DNA of 64,000 nt, taken from positions 248,001-312,000 of the forward strand of contig CAVVRY010000003.1 in NCBI GenBank assembly GCA_963750735.1, in the 5' to 3' direction. Below, in pieces: positions 28,682 to 38,261 of the stretch. The notes below the pieces were generated by a model that worked only from the letters and a program-made list of their open reading frames with translations, was not told where the DNA came from and made no database searches. Positions within the stretch are counted from its first letter, which is position 1. The number at the start of each line of letters is the position of its first letter. Made by a program: the position numbers and the translations under genes. Origin of the DNA: JANTGF01 sp963750735. Lineage in GTDB: Bacteria > Bacteroidota > Bacteroidia > Bacteroidales > VadinHA17.

Positions 28682-30898
28682 TTAATATCCAGGGTTTTGC
28701 TTCAGATTAGGATTTGCTCCGATGTCAGAGTATGGAATTGGCAGAAGGTCGTATTTGCTATCAACAGCAATTCCTTCTTCAATACCACCTTTCCATGGCC
28801 ACAAATAATCTGTATTGCTAAATTTCCCATATCTTATCAGGTCAGTTCTTCTGTGACCTTCCCAGTAAAGCTCTCGAGCCCTTTCATCTAAAATGAAATC
28901 AAGTGTGAGATCGTCTGCAGTAACATTTCCTCCGTCATCACCATAAGCTCTTTCTCTCAATAGATTGATTAAAGAAAGGGCTGTACCGGCATCTCCGCCA
29001 GATCCACCTCTAAGGGTTGCCTCTGCATACATTAGGTAAGCATCTGCTAATCGGAAAACGGGGTAATCTGTATCAGGAAATGTAAGGTCAGACCCAACTA
29101 CCCCTGCTGAGGTTAAATTTTTAAATTTGGTCACTGCATACCCTTCGGTAAATTCAAAGATATCAGCTATTTCCAATGATTGTCCGTCGGTATAAAACAT
29201 TCCACGCTCATCAGAACTAAACTTCTCAACAGAATAAGTATAATCAGGAGCTCCAAGCTTCATTTTAATAAGGTATTTCCCAGGTTCCGATATGGAAATA
29301 TTATCACCTCCCTGGTTAAGAATTCCGTCTGCACCTGTATCACCATAATCCAGAGCCCAGTCATCATTTGCTCTAAACTTGAAAGACCCGGTTCCCATCT
29401 CTACTATAATTGACCAGACACCTTCAGTTTCATCATAAGTCATGTTCTGATCGGAATCCCATCCATCAGGTGTAGCATCGCCAATAACACCCCAATCAGT
29501 TTTCATCAGGGTATAGGTATTTGCAGTCATATCTACATTAAGCTTATAATATCCGGCATCGACTGCCAGAATATTATTTCCTGGAGAAGCCAGAGTTCCT
29601 GAAGTTCCACTACCATCGGCATCACCATAGATTCCATTATCCCAGTTAGGTGAATCAGTAAGTTTAAAGCCACTATTTGCTCCGGGTACCCAGATATAAC
29701 CTTCATAATTTGTATCACTATTTACTGATGCAAGTATTGAAGTTGTATCAGACGGATCCCAGCCCTGGTGATCACCCGGAACGTAAAGCACCGGGTATTG
29801 AAGAAGACTTTTGTTGTTTACAAAGGTTCTGCTCTTCAGATTATCCAGATTATAAAACATTCCAACCAGATTTTTGGTTACACGAGTTCCTCCCCATCCG
29901 CCATCTATGCCAAAATCAGCAGGGGTCATACTACCACCAACGGCCGCATGCACAACAAATGTCATTCCTCCCCAGGTGCGTGTATGTATACCATCAAACA
30001 ATACAGGGAAAATAATCCCCTGGGCATTATGATTGTCAGCTAGAAATAAATTTTGATATACAGGATCCAAAGTGTAACTTGAGGATATAATTTTATTGGT
30101 GTATGTAACAGCTTCTGTATATTTTGGTAGACTTGTATATACAACCGCATTCAAATACAGTTTACTCAATAACATCCAGGCGCCGGCCTGATCAACTCTT
30201 CCATATTCGTTTTGAGTTGGAGCCACCAATTCATTTTCAATTTCAAGTAGCTCAGATTCAACATAATTAAAAAGTTGTTCTCTGGAAGCCTGCTCTGGGA
30301 AAAAGGCTCCTACGGATTGTTCTTCAGTAACAAAAGGAACATTTCCAAACATATCCATTGCATGCCAATAACTAAGTGCTCTAAGGAATCGTGCCTCTGC
30401 TCTGAACTGCTCAACTTCTGTTCTTAAAGAGCCCGAAACTCCTCTGCCATCAAGTTTCTCATCGGTAGTTTCTCTTATAAACTCGTTGCAAAGTGAAATT
30501 TGGTAATAAATCCTATTGTACATAGCTGTAATAAACTCATTGGATGCGGACCAGTCCTGCTCATGATAATCCCTGAGATTCCCATCATTCCAGGCAATTA
30601 CTGCTTCATCAGTTGTTAATTCTTGTGCTTTCCAATACTGTCTGATATAGGTTGAAAATCCCTCATCAATACCACTAATATCAGGCATACCATGTGGCCC
30701 TTCCTGTCCGCTTACGGCCATTCCGGCATACAGTTTCGCCAACACTTGCTTATATGAATCAGGATCGTCATATACCGTAGCTGAAGTAACAACATCCTTA
30801 TCCAGAGGTACCGTGTTAAGATCCTTAACACAGGATGTAAATGCAATTAAAAGAGCAATTACAAACCCAAAGCCGATTTTAAGATATTTTGTATTCAT
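28682..30898 (-). CDS. SusD2, SusD-family lipoprotein with two inserted SusE/F-type domains
   Basis: 738 residues, against about 540 for a usual SusD. Lipobox TSC at 21-23. SusD helices run from 35 to 365 (EARFLRALSYWHAMDMFGNVPF, AWMLLSKLYLN) and resume at 563 with FRLADAYLMYAEATLRGG, DERARELYWEGHRRTDLIRYG and QNPGY. Residues about 366-562 are two tandem beta domains (VLYVPGDHQGW at 370-380; WGVIGDATPDGWDSDQ at 469-484) like those of the SusE protein encoded next. Removing them leaves a standard SusD. The frame is intact throughout, so the chimera is not an assembly join of two genes in different frames. It probably binds alpha-glucan at two kinds of site above SusC2. Confidence 0.92.
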   Translation of the reverse strand: MNTKYLKIGFGFVIALLIAFTSCVKDLNTVPLDKDVVTSATVYDDPDSYKQVLAKLYAGMAVSGQEGPHGMPDISGIDEGFSTYIRQYWKAQELTTDEAVIAWNDGNLRDYHEQDWSASNEFITAMYNRIYYQISLCNEFIRETTDEKLDGRGVSGSLRTEVEQFRAEARFLRALSYWHAMDMFGNVPFVTEEQSVGAFFPEQASREQLFNYVESELLEIENELVAPTQNEYGRVDQAGAWMLLSKLYLNAVVYTSLPKYTEAVTYTNKIISSSYTLDPVYQNLFLADNHNAQGIIFPVLFDGIHTRTWGGMTFVVHAAVGGSMTPADFGIDGGWGGTRVTKNLVGMFYNLDNLKSRTFVNNKSLLQYPVLYVPGDHQGWDPSDTTSILASVNSDTNYEGYIWVPGANSGFKLTDSPNWDNGIYGDADGSGTSGTLASPGNNILAVDAGYYKLNVDMTANTYTLMKTDWGVIGDATPDGWDSDQNMTYDETEGVWSIIVEMGTGSFKFRANDDWALDYGDTGADGILNQGGDNISISEPGKYLIKMKLGAPDYTYSVEKFSSDERGMFYTDGQSLEIADIFEFTEGYAVTKFKNLTSAGVVGSDLTFPDTDYPVFRLADAYLMYAEATLRGGSGGDAGTALSLINLLRERAYGDDGGNVTADDLTLDFILDERARELYWEGHRRTDLIRYGKFSNTDYLWPWKGGIEEGIAVDSKYDLLPIPYSDIGANPNLKQNPGY

Positions 30899-30918
30899 AA
30901 TTTCTAATATTTTTACCG

Positions 30919-33882
30919 TTAAAACTTCAGACTTACTCCAACAACAAAGGTTCTTGGTCGTGGATAAATATTATTGTCAATACCTCCACTAACTTCCGGA
31001 TCTAATCCTCTATATTTGGTAACCACAAATGCATTTTGAACTACTCCGTACAACCGTAATCCAACTGTGCTGTTTCCAATATCGTTAAATTGATAACCTA
31101 CAGTTATATTATCCATCCTGAAGAAGGATGCATTCTCCATATAATAATCAGTAAAGTATTTCGGATTATTAAAGTTAGATTCCAGAACATTTGAGTTAAC
31201 GTTATTCAAATAACCCGCTGAATTATAAAGGTTACTATAGGAACCATAATTTGAAAACATATTATTGTAGATATAGTTACCAATATTAAATCTACCGGCA
31301 AAACTAATATCCAAATTTTTAATGCGCCACATGGAAGATACTCCCATATAAACAACAGGAGCTGGGTTTTTAAACCTGTACTTATCTTCCTCATTCACCT
31401 CTCCATTTTCATCTTTATCTACATATAAGCCTTCAATTGGTGCCCCGTTTTGATCATATACTTGCTCATACGCATAGAATGAATAAGCCGGGTAGCCAAC
31501 GCTGTGAATTTGAATTGTATTTCCTACTCCACCTGAGATCCCTCCCACGAATATTCCTTTGTAATTAGGATCGTCAGTTGCGGTAAGTTTTGTTATTTTA
31601 TTTTGATTAAACGTTAAATTATAACCAATTTCCCATACAAAATCAGGTGTCGAAAAGGCTTTCGCATTGATAGAAAATTCAAAGCCAGAATTCTCCAGAT
31701 CTCCAACGTTAGTTAATATCTGGTTTGTAAGGTTTGTGCCTGCAGGTACAGGTATAGTATTGATCAAGTCTTTGGTTTTCCTTAAATAGAAATCCAGGGC
31801 ACCAGTAATTCTATTGCTAAGGAATCCATAATCAATGCCAATATTATAAGTAGTTGTCTCTTCCCATTTAAGGTTTTCATCATACCCTTCTGGTCTAAGA
31901 GTGGTAATATAATCATTGCCAAACATATATTGAGCATTGTTCTGACTATAGGTATATCTTGCCAGGTATGGATAATCATTGTTGGTTATGTTCTGTTGTC
32001 CGGTAATACCGTAGCCCAACCTGAGTTTTAAGATTGATAGAGACTGGACAGATTCCATAAAAGGTTCATCAGAAATATCCCATGCCAGTGCCAGTGATGG
32101 GAAAAGACCCCATCTGTTTTGTTCTGCAAACCTTGAAGAACCATCACGACGAAGAGAAAATGTCAATAAATAACGCCCCTTATATGAATAATTCAATCGT
32201 CCAAAGAAAGAAACAAGAAAGCTTTCAGTTTCATAGTCGGTATCGGCATTAATAACAGATTCCGAAACATTGGTGGAATAATTTGTTCCTTTTCTCCAGA
32301 AATGTTGCCAGGAGTATCCTACTGTTACATCAAGTTGACTGGATATGGATTGCAATTCTTTGTTATAATTTAAGTAGAAGTCCAGAAGTTCGTTGCTCTT
32401 ATTCTGTGTATAATTAGAATTTTCTCCTCCTCCATTCAAAGCATCATATGTCCAGGAAGCATTCTCAGGAATATATATTTGACCATTACTTTCTGATATA
32501 TCGTAACCTAAATTTAATACAGCTTTTAATTCAGGAAGTGGGTGCAACCTATACTCTAACTGAGCATTTCCAAGGCTTCTGTAAACCTTCGAAGTATTAT
32601 CAGTCATTTCAAGTTGCGCCAATGGGTTGGTTGTAGCAATTGTAATGGGGTCTCCATTGGGCTGTGTCCACGTAAAGTAACCACCATATGGACTGTTTTC
32701 ATCATATACAGGCTGGGTGGGATCAAAAGCAACTGCACCGCCAACAGCTCCCCAATCGGCAAACCTGTTTTTAATATACATCCCTTTTAGATTTACATTT
32801 AATTTTAAGTGGTCATCTAGAAATGTTGGATTTAGACTAATAGCCAAAGTGGTTCTTTTCAGGTTTGATGTTTTTAATATCCCATTTTGATCGGAATAAC
32901 CAATTGATGCCCGGTATGGTAGAACTTTTATTCCTCCATTAAAGCTTAAGTTATGATCCATACCAAAAGCAGGTTGATAAATTACGTCCTGCCAGTTGGT
33001 ATTTTCACTTCCTAATAGGTTTGTTGCATTTGGATTATCTGCATACCGATCCTGAATGAGTGCGCGATATTCATCGGTATTTAATACATCTGGTGTTCCT
33101 GTTTTAAATCCCAAAGAAAACTTACCATTATAGGTCATTTGCAATGGACGATTCTTTTTACCCTGTTTTGTAGTTATCAGGATCACTCCATTGGATGCCC
33201 TGGAACCATAAATGGCAGTTGCAGAAGCATCTTTTAAAACTGTAAATGTTTCAATATCACTAGGGTGAATCGTATTCAGAGGATTCCTCATCCCGGCAAC
33301 TCCATCGTTATCAATGGGTACTCCATCAATAACAAAAAGTGGATCATTGCTGGCCATTAGAGAAGAACCTCCACGAATTCTTATAGTTGATCCCGCACCA
33401 GGAGCTCCACCTCCATCCGTAATTTGCACACCTGCAATTTTACCGTTAACAAGGTCCTGGGGTGAAGTTATTGCTCCCTGGTTAAACTCATCAGCACTTA
33501 CAGCAATTACTGATCCAGTAGCATCCTCTTTTCGAGTGGTACCATATCCAATGGTTACTACTTCTTTAATATTCACAGCATCAAACTCCATTGAAAAATT
33601 TATAATGGTTTGATTTCCTACTTCAACCTCCTGGGCTAAATACCCAATAAAAGAGATTTGAATAGTAGCCCCACTCTCCACAGAAAGTGTATAATTTCCA
33701 TCAACGTCAGTTACTGTGCCATTCGTGGTGCCTTTCTCCAGGATATTTACACCTGGTATTGAGCTCCCATCACTGGCATCCGTAACCGTACCGGAAACTG
33801 TCACCTTCTGGGCGTACAATATTCCTGAAAGGAAAATTCCACAGACTATTAAAGTTAATCTGTGTCTAACAAGCTTTTTCAT
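30919..33882 (-). CDS. SusC2, TonB-dependent SusC/RagA outer-membrane transporter
   Basis: 987 residues. Signal peptide ending LYAQ, carboxypeptidase-D-like domain (about 27-105), then NIKEVVTIGYGTTRKEDATGS and the plug (GGSSLMASNDPLFVIDGVP, DASATAIYGSRASNGVILITTK), and a long beta-barrel ending VVGVSLKF. With SusD2 and SusE it forms a starch-uptake-type complex. The start is divergent from the LacI-family gene across a 371-bp control region. No N-terminal signalling domain is seen. Confidence 0.97.
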   Translation of the reverse strand: MKKLVRHRLTLIVCGIFLSGILYAQKVTVSGTVTDASDGSSIPGVNILEKGTTNGTVTDVDGNYTLSVESGATIQISFIGYLAQEVEVGNQTIINFSMEFDAVNIKEVVTIGYGTTRKEDATGSVIAVSADEFNQGAITSPQDLVNGKIAGVQITDGGGAPGAGSTIRIRGGSSLMASNDPLFVIDGVPIDNDGVAGMRNPLNTIHPSDIETFTVLKDASATAIYGSRASNGVILITTKQGKKNRPLQMTYNGKFSLGFKTGTPDVLNTDEYRALIQDRYADNPNATNLLGSENTNWQDVIYQPAFGMDHNLSFNGGIKVLPYRASIGYSDQNGILKTSNLKRTTLAISLNPTFLDDHLKLNVNLKGMYIKNRFADWGAVGGAVAFDPTQPVYDENSPYGGYFTWTQPNGDPITIATTNPLAQLEMTDNTSKVYRSLGNAQLEYRLHPLPELKAVLNLGYDISESNGQIYIPENASWTYDALNGGGENSNYTQNKSNELLDFYLNYNKELQSISSQLDVTVGYSWQHFWRKGTNYSTNVSESVINADTDYETESFLVSFFGRLNYSYKGRYLLTFSLRRDGSSRFAEQNRWGLFPSLALAWDISDEPFMESVQSLSILKLRLGYGITGQQNITNNDYPYLARYTYSQNNAQYMFGNDYITTLRPEGYDENLKWEETTTYNIGIDYGFLSNRITGALDFYLRKTKDLINTIPVPAGTNLTNQILTNVGDLENSGFEFSINAKAFSTPDFVWEIGYNLTFNQNKITKLTATDDPNYKGIFVGGISGGVGNTIQIHSVGYPAYSFYAYEQVYDQNGAPIEGLYVDKDENGEVNEEDKYRFKNPAPVVYMGVSSMWRIKNLDISFAGRFNIGNYIYNNMFSNYGSYSNLYNSAGYLNNVNSNVLESNFNNPKYFTDYYMENASFFRMDNITVGYQFNDIGNSTVGLRLYGVVQNAFVVTKYRGLDPEVSGGIDNNIYPRPRTFVVGVSLKF

Positions 33883-33984
33883 AGATTGAATGTTTTAGTT
33901 TCAAATAATGAGTTAGGTATAATTCACAACAATAATCCAATAATGCTTAAATAAAATTTAAATATATATTTAACATTAGCTTCA

Positions 33985-33992
33985 CAAAGTTA
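33985..33992 (-). promoter_or_regulatory. candidate -7 promoter box for SusC2
   Basis: On the - strand this reads TAACTTTG, a full match to the Bacteroidota TAnnTTTG -7 consensus, about 100 bp before the SusC2 start. No clear TTTG -33 element is seen upstream. Confidence 0.45.
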
Positions 33993-34051
33993 ACTAATTT
34001 TTAAAAATCCAGATACCGCAATTAAATCTCTAGCTTTTAATAATTTAACGC

Positions 34052-34147
34052 AAACGTCTCCGCAATCGATTGTTATGCAAATTTCCGCAATTATTAACTA
34101 GTAAATTAAATTAATTCTAAATAATAAGCTTATCAATGGAGACGTTT
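34052..34147. promoter_or_regulatory. candidate operator region between lacI-family gene and SusC2
   Basis: CAATCGATTG at 34063-34072 is a perfect palindrome that fits the LacI-family core CAAnCGnTTG. It is flanked by AAACGTCTCC (34052-34061) and its exact reverse complement GGAGACGTTT (34138-34147). All lie upstream of both the SusC2 candidate promoter and the regulator start. The rest of the 371-bp gap (33883-34253) is AT-rich and holds no gene. Confidence 0.6.
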
Positions 34148-34253
34148 AATATTTGAAAGTGGAAAGGGAGCCATAAATATTACTTTTAGTTGTAATTTTT
34201 ACATATTTTTATAGAGTTATATAACTATTTTAGATAGTTGTAATTTCAATTTT

Positions 34254-35268
34254 ATGCATAAAGGACAGGTTACTATAAAAGACATAGCCAAAGAGCTTGG
34301 GAGTTTCTCCATCTACTGTTTCAAGGGCGCTCAAAGACCATCCAGACATTAGCCTAGAAACCAAAAAGGCAATTAATGAGCTGGCCAAAAAACTTAATTA
34401 CTCACCAGACCCCATTGCACTAAGTTTGAAAAGCCGAAAAAGCAAGATTATTGGAGTTATTGTCCCTGAAATAGTACATTACTTTTTTTCCACTGTATTG
34501 CACGGAATTGAAGACTTTGCCTATGATGCCGGTTACAATGTAATGATTTGCGAATCGAATGAATCGTATGAACGTGAATTAAAAAACGTTGAGGCTCTTT
34601 TATCCAATCGATCAGATGGAATTTTAGTTTCATTGTCAAAAAATACCTTAAATTTTGACCATTTGGAAAAAATTCAGGATGTGGGGGTGCCTTTGGTTTT
34701 TTTTGATCGTATATGTGATAAAATTAATACAGACAGAGTAATAGTAGATGATGAAAAAGGAGCTTTTGAGGCGGTAGAACATTTAATTTCAATAGGTTGC
34801 AGAAACATTGCACATTTAACTGCACCTGATCACCTGATTATTTCACAACAAAGAAAAGCCGGTTATATCCGTGCGTTAAAAACTTATAATATTGCGGTAA
34901 ACAAAGATCTTATTATTAAATGTGATACCATTTCAGAAGCTAAAAAGTATATTCCAGCCTTGCTTCAAGAGACTCCCCGCCCTGATGGTATCTTTTCAAT
35001 TAACGACCTTACAGCCGCCGAAGCAATTAAAATAATAAAAGAAAAAGGACTAAGAGTACCTGATGATGTTGCAGTTGTAGGATTTACAAATGGTCAAATT
35101 TCCGATCTAACAGATCCGCCACTTAGTTCAGTTGAGCAACATGGATATGAAATGGGAAAGGAAGCAGCTATGCTACTTATTGACCGAATAGAAAAAGAAG
35201 AAGATTACTCCCCAATAACAAGGGTAATTGAAACCAAATTTATACTTAAAGCTTCTGCATCACGATAA
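34254..35268 (+). CDS. LacI/GalR-family transcriptional regulator, one frame break in the DNA-binding domain
   Basis: From the ATG at 34254 the first 15 codons give VTIKDIAKELG, the start of a LacI helix-turn-helix. The frame then slips; the continuing frame from about 34297 gives GVSPSTVSRALKDHPDIS, a YSPDPIALSLKSRKS hinge helix and the full periplasmic-binding-protein-like sensor domain. Removing one G from the GGG at 34299-34301 restores a 337-residue protein. If the break is real, the only intact frame would have to start at the TTG at 34297, losing the first recognition-domain helix and probably DNA binding. It is divergent from SusC2, next to LacI-type palindromes, and so likely controls the SusC2 operon and possibly SusC1. 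Confidence 0.88.
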
Positions 35269-35356
35269 CTCTAGATTTTTTTCCTTCATAGGTTCTGGTT
35301 AGTTCAGTGGGACACAAAGAATTTCTTAATTTTATAACAAATTTTAAATCGATATC

Positions 35357-35704
35357 ATGAAAACTATATCCTTACACGAGGTAAAAAAGAACAAAGTAAA
35401 TATGGAAGGTGCCCATAAAGCATGGAAGCAGGTTCCTTTATCAAGAGAAGATGGAGCACCAATGTATTCATACCGGGTTTTTACGGTTGAACCTGGAGGA
35501 TATACTCCTTACCATCAGCATGACTATGAGCATATGAATTATATCATAGAAGGGGAAGGTGCCTTAGTCAATGAAAAGGGGGAAGAAACACCACTAAAAG
35601 CCGGCGATTTTGCCCTGGTAATCCCGAATGAGAAGCACCAATACCGCAACAAAGGAGACAAGCCATTTAAGATGATTTGCGGTGTGCCAAAAGAGTTTGA
35701 GTGA
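35357..35704 (+). CDS. small cupin-domain protein
   Basis: A cytoplasmic 115-residue single-domain cupin. Motif 1, PGGYTPYHQHDYEHMNYIIEG (written here in two parts: PGGYTPYHQHD and EHMNYIIEG), supplies the HxH and Glu metal ligands. Motif 2, AGDFALVIPNEKHQYRN, supplies the last His. Proteins of this size bind a metal and a small acid or sugar; the substrate is unknown. It converges with the permease gene, the stop codons being 3 bp apart. Two partial, decayed copies of this gene occur at 41.1 and 42.3 kb. Confidence 0.85.
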   Translation: MKTISLHEVKKNKVNMEGAHKAWKQVPLSREDGAPMYSYRVFTVEPGGYTPYHQHDYEHMNYIIEGEGALVNEKGEETPLKAGDFALVIPNEKHQYRNKGDKPFKMICGVPKEFE

Positions 35705-35707
35705 ATG

Positions 35708-38086
35708 TTATTCAGACCGTAAACAATCTGCCGGATTTATCCTCGCAGCTTTTAACACCACAAAGGTCACTGCCAGTAAAGAAATAGCCAGTACGATGAA
35801 AACTGCTATAACAAACACACCAATATTTACAGATGTGCGATAAGCAAAATCCTGCAGCCATTTATCTGTGGCGTAATAGGCAACAGGGATGGCCAGGATG
35901 CTTGCGATTCCAACCCATTTCACAATTCCTGTATTAAGGAGTATTAAAATATCTGCAGCTGATGCTCCGTTTGATTTTCGAATCCCAATCTCCTTTTTCC
36001 GTCGCTCGCTGGTATATGAAACCATCCCGAACAAACCTAAACATGCAATGACTATAGAAAACAGAGCTGAAAATTTTATGACCAATCCAAACTTTGTTTC
36101 AGTCTCATACAATTTATCATATTTATCCTCAAGAAAATTATATTGAAAAGGTACATCGGGTATGATTTCATTCCATACACTCTCCACATGAGCAATGGTT
36201 GCTTTCCTATTCTGCCCATTGACCTTAATCATGATCTTGTTCAACATACGCGGGTAGTTCATCAATACAGTGGGCGATATTTTCTGGCGAAATGATTCAT
36301 TATGCACGTCTTTATAGATTCCAAGAATCTTCTCTTGTTTCTCACCAAACAAAGACATTCTGAAACCGATAATACTATCCATCCCAAACTCTTTGGCGGC
36401 GGTTTCATTGATAATTACTCCGCCTACATCATTTGCCCTGTCCCATTGATAATTCCTGCCTTCCACAATCTCGAGCCCCATAGTTTCGACAAAATCCGGA
36501 TCAGCCATCATAAGCTGAAAGGATTTTTTCACGCCATTAAACTCTTCGTCAGCGGTCATATGATAGGGATCACCAAATTCATTTCCCGCGCGGCTTACAC
36601 TATAAATAGCAGGGCTTTCTAAAATTCTTTGCTTGAATAATTCATATTTTTTATTGATATCCCTATTTGAAGAGAAGTAGATGATATTTGTATTATCGAA
36701 ACCTAAGTCTTTCGTTTTAAGAAAGTTTATCTGTTTCGTAATGATCACCACCCCAATAATCAGAACAAGAGAAATTGCTATTTGAATGATAGATAATAAT
36801 TGTCTGAATGTCTGCCCCTTCTTACCCTTGATTACTTCATTCTTTATTGTTTGTATGGGATTGAATCGCGATAAAACCATGGCAGGATAAAATCCGGCAA
36901 GCACACCTAATACGATGGTTCCTGCAAGAAAGATCAACAGAATTTGCGGCTTCTCAATGTATCCGATAGATAGGTCCTTCCCCACCATACTATTAAAAAA
37001 TGGTTTTATTATTTCTGTAAGAATAAGGGAAACAATAACAGCAATCAATACCAATACAGTTGCTTCCCCAATAAACTGCTTAATGAGGTTTTTACGAGAG
37101 GCTCCCCCAACCTTCCTTAGGCCTATCTCTTTACTCCTTAAGGATGATTTTGCCAGGGAGAGATTTATAAAGTTGATTAAAGCAATCACCAGGATAAGCA
37201 CACCTAAAAGAATAATCAGGGAAATGAATTGACGCTTATTATTTCCATAAAATGGCACCTCAGCAAGGGGAACTAAATTCATCTTAATTTCAGCTGCCTC
37301 TTCACTTGCCGGATCAATTTCATAAGTTTCACATGCAAATTTGATAAATTCATCAAGGGCTTTGTTTTCAAAAAACTGTATATCAATATGATCACGAAGC
37401 ATTAAAAAGGTATAATATCCCCAATTATAGTAATCCTGATCGGCCTCAACACCTCCTGGCTTAATATCATTCAGGGTGATAAATGATGCAATAGCTGTAT
37501 ATTTTAAAGATGAATTGCCAGGTTGATCTCCAATAACCGCTGTTATGGTGAAATCTTGCCTGAGTCTTCCATCTGCGCTTACGAAACCAACGATTTTATC
37601 TATGGCATCCGCACTTCCGAAAAGTTTTCTTGCATATGATTCTGTTAGGACGAGCGAATATGGATCTTTAAGAGCTGTCGATAAATCACCTGCAATCGGT
37701 TCAACACTAAACATATTAAAAAAGCCAAGATCCGCATAAATGATATCTTCGAATTCAACAGCTTCTTCTGATTCCATATTCGTTAAATAGGCTTTTTGCC
37801 CACCCCCGTAACGCAGATCTATACGAACCATATACTTAATCTCGGGAAAGCCTTCCTGCAACAAATGCCCTAAATGCGCGGTAGTTTCCAAGCCATTATT
37901 CACACTTACCTGGTATATTTCGGCATAGTTCGCATGGTACTTATTGTAGTTTAACTCACTCACTACGTAAATCATTATCAGTGTAAATATGGAAACCCCC
38001 AAGGCAAGTCCGCCGATATTGATAAGCGAATGTAGTTTAAACCTTGTAATATTTCTTAGAGCGATAATGATGTAGTTCTTAAGCAT
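35708..38086 (-). CDS. FtsX/MacB-type ABC transporter permease
   Basis: 792 residues from the ATG at 38086; an earlier TTG at 38134 is less likely because MLKNYIIIALRN is the usual start of the family. The layout is one transmembrane helix (about 20-42), a MacB-like periplasmic domain (to about 265), three helices with the FtsX signature (SLRSKEIGLRKVGGASRKNL), a second helix and periplasmic domain, and a final FtsX triplet (SERRKKEIGIRKSNGASAADI). This duplicated form exports peptides, lipids or drugs, or transmits mechanical force, with a separate ATPase. No ATPase gene is nearby. It is divergent from a sigma-54 activator and histidine kinase pair, which probably controls it. Confidence 0.92.
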   Translation of the reverse strand: MLKNYIIIALRNITRFKLHSLINIGGLALGVSIFTLIMIYVVSELNYNKYHANYAEIYQVSVNNGLETTAHLGHLLQEGFPEIKYMVRIDLRYGGGQKAYLTNMESEEAVEFEDIIYADLGFFNMFSVEPIAGDLSTALKDPYSLVLTESYARKLFGSADAIDKIVGFVSADGRLRQDFTITAVIGDQPGNSSLKYTAIASFITLNDIKPGGVEADQDYYNWGYYTFLMLRDHIDIQFFENKALDEFIKFACETYEIDPASEEAAEIKMNLVPLAEVPFYGNNKRQFISLIILLGVLILVIALINFINLSLAKSSLRSKEIGLRKVGGASRKNLIKQFIGEATVLVLIAVIVSLILTEIIKPFFNSMVGKDLSIGYIEKPQILLIFLAGTIVLGVLAGFYPAMVLSRFNPIQTIKNEVIKGKKGQTFRQLLSIIQIAISLVLIIGVVIITKQINFLKTKDLGFDNTNIIYFSSNRDINKKYELFKQRILESPAIYSVSRAGNEFGDPYHMTADEEFNGVKKSFQLMMADPDFVETMGLEIVEGRNYQWDRANDVGGVIINETAAKEFGMDSIIGFRMSLFGEKQEKILGIYKDVHNESFRQKISPTVLMNYPRMLNKIMIKVNGQNRKATIAHVESVWNEIIPDVPFQYNFLEDKYDKLYETETKFGLVIKFSALFSIVIACLGLFGMVSYTSERRKKEIGIRKSNGASAADILILLNTGIVKWVGIASILAIPVAYYATDKWLQDFAYRTSVNIGVFVIAVFIVLAISLLAVTFVVLKAARINPADCLRSE

Positions 38087-38112
38087 AGTTTTAAATCTTT
38101 GACCCTTATTAG

Positions 38113-38127
38113 TCAAATAGCATACCA
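38113..38127 (-). promoter_or_regulatory. possible sigma-54 (-24/-12) promoter for the permease
   Basis: On the - strand TGGTATGCTATTTGA matches TGGCAC-N5-TTGC in the GG and in the downstream TTG with correct spacing, but the final GC is GA. It lies about 27 bp before the permease start. The match is partial; the neighbouring sigma-54 activator makes it more plausible. Confidence 0.3.
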
Positions 38128-38191
38128 GAAACATATACCTCTATATACCAGCATATTATATCGTTTATCAAGGAGAGCAATTACAATACTA

Positions 38192-38236
38192 CTGCCTAAT
38201 ATATGGACATTTGCTGCCTAATTATTAGACATTTTT
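38192..38236. repeat. two tandem 22-bp repeats with dyad symmetry, candidate activator-binding sites
   Basis: The repeats begin CTGCCTAATATATGGACATT (38192) and CTGCCTAATTATTAGACATT (38214) and abut each other. The second contains the imperfect dyad TGCCTAATTATTAGACA. They lie between the permease and the sigma-54 activator, immediately upstream of the activator start, as expected for enhancer-type sites. Confidence 0.6.
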
Positions 38237-38261
38237 GGATAAATAACCTACATTTACACTT

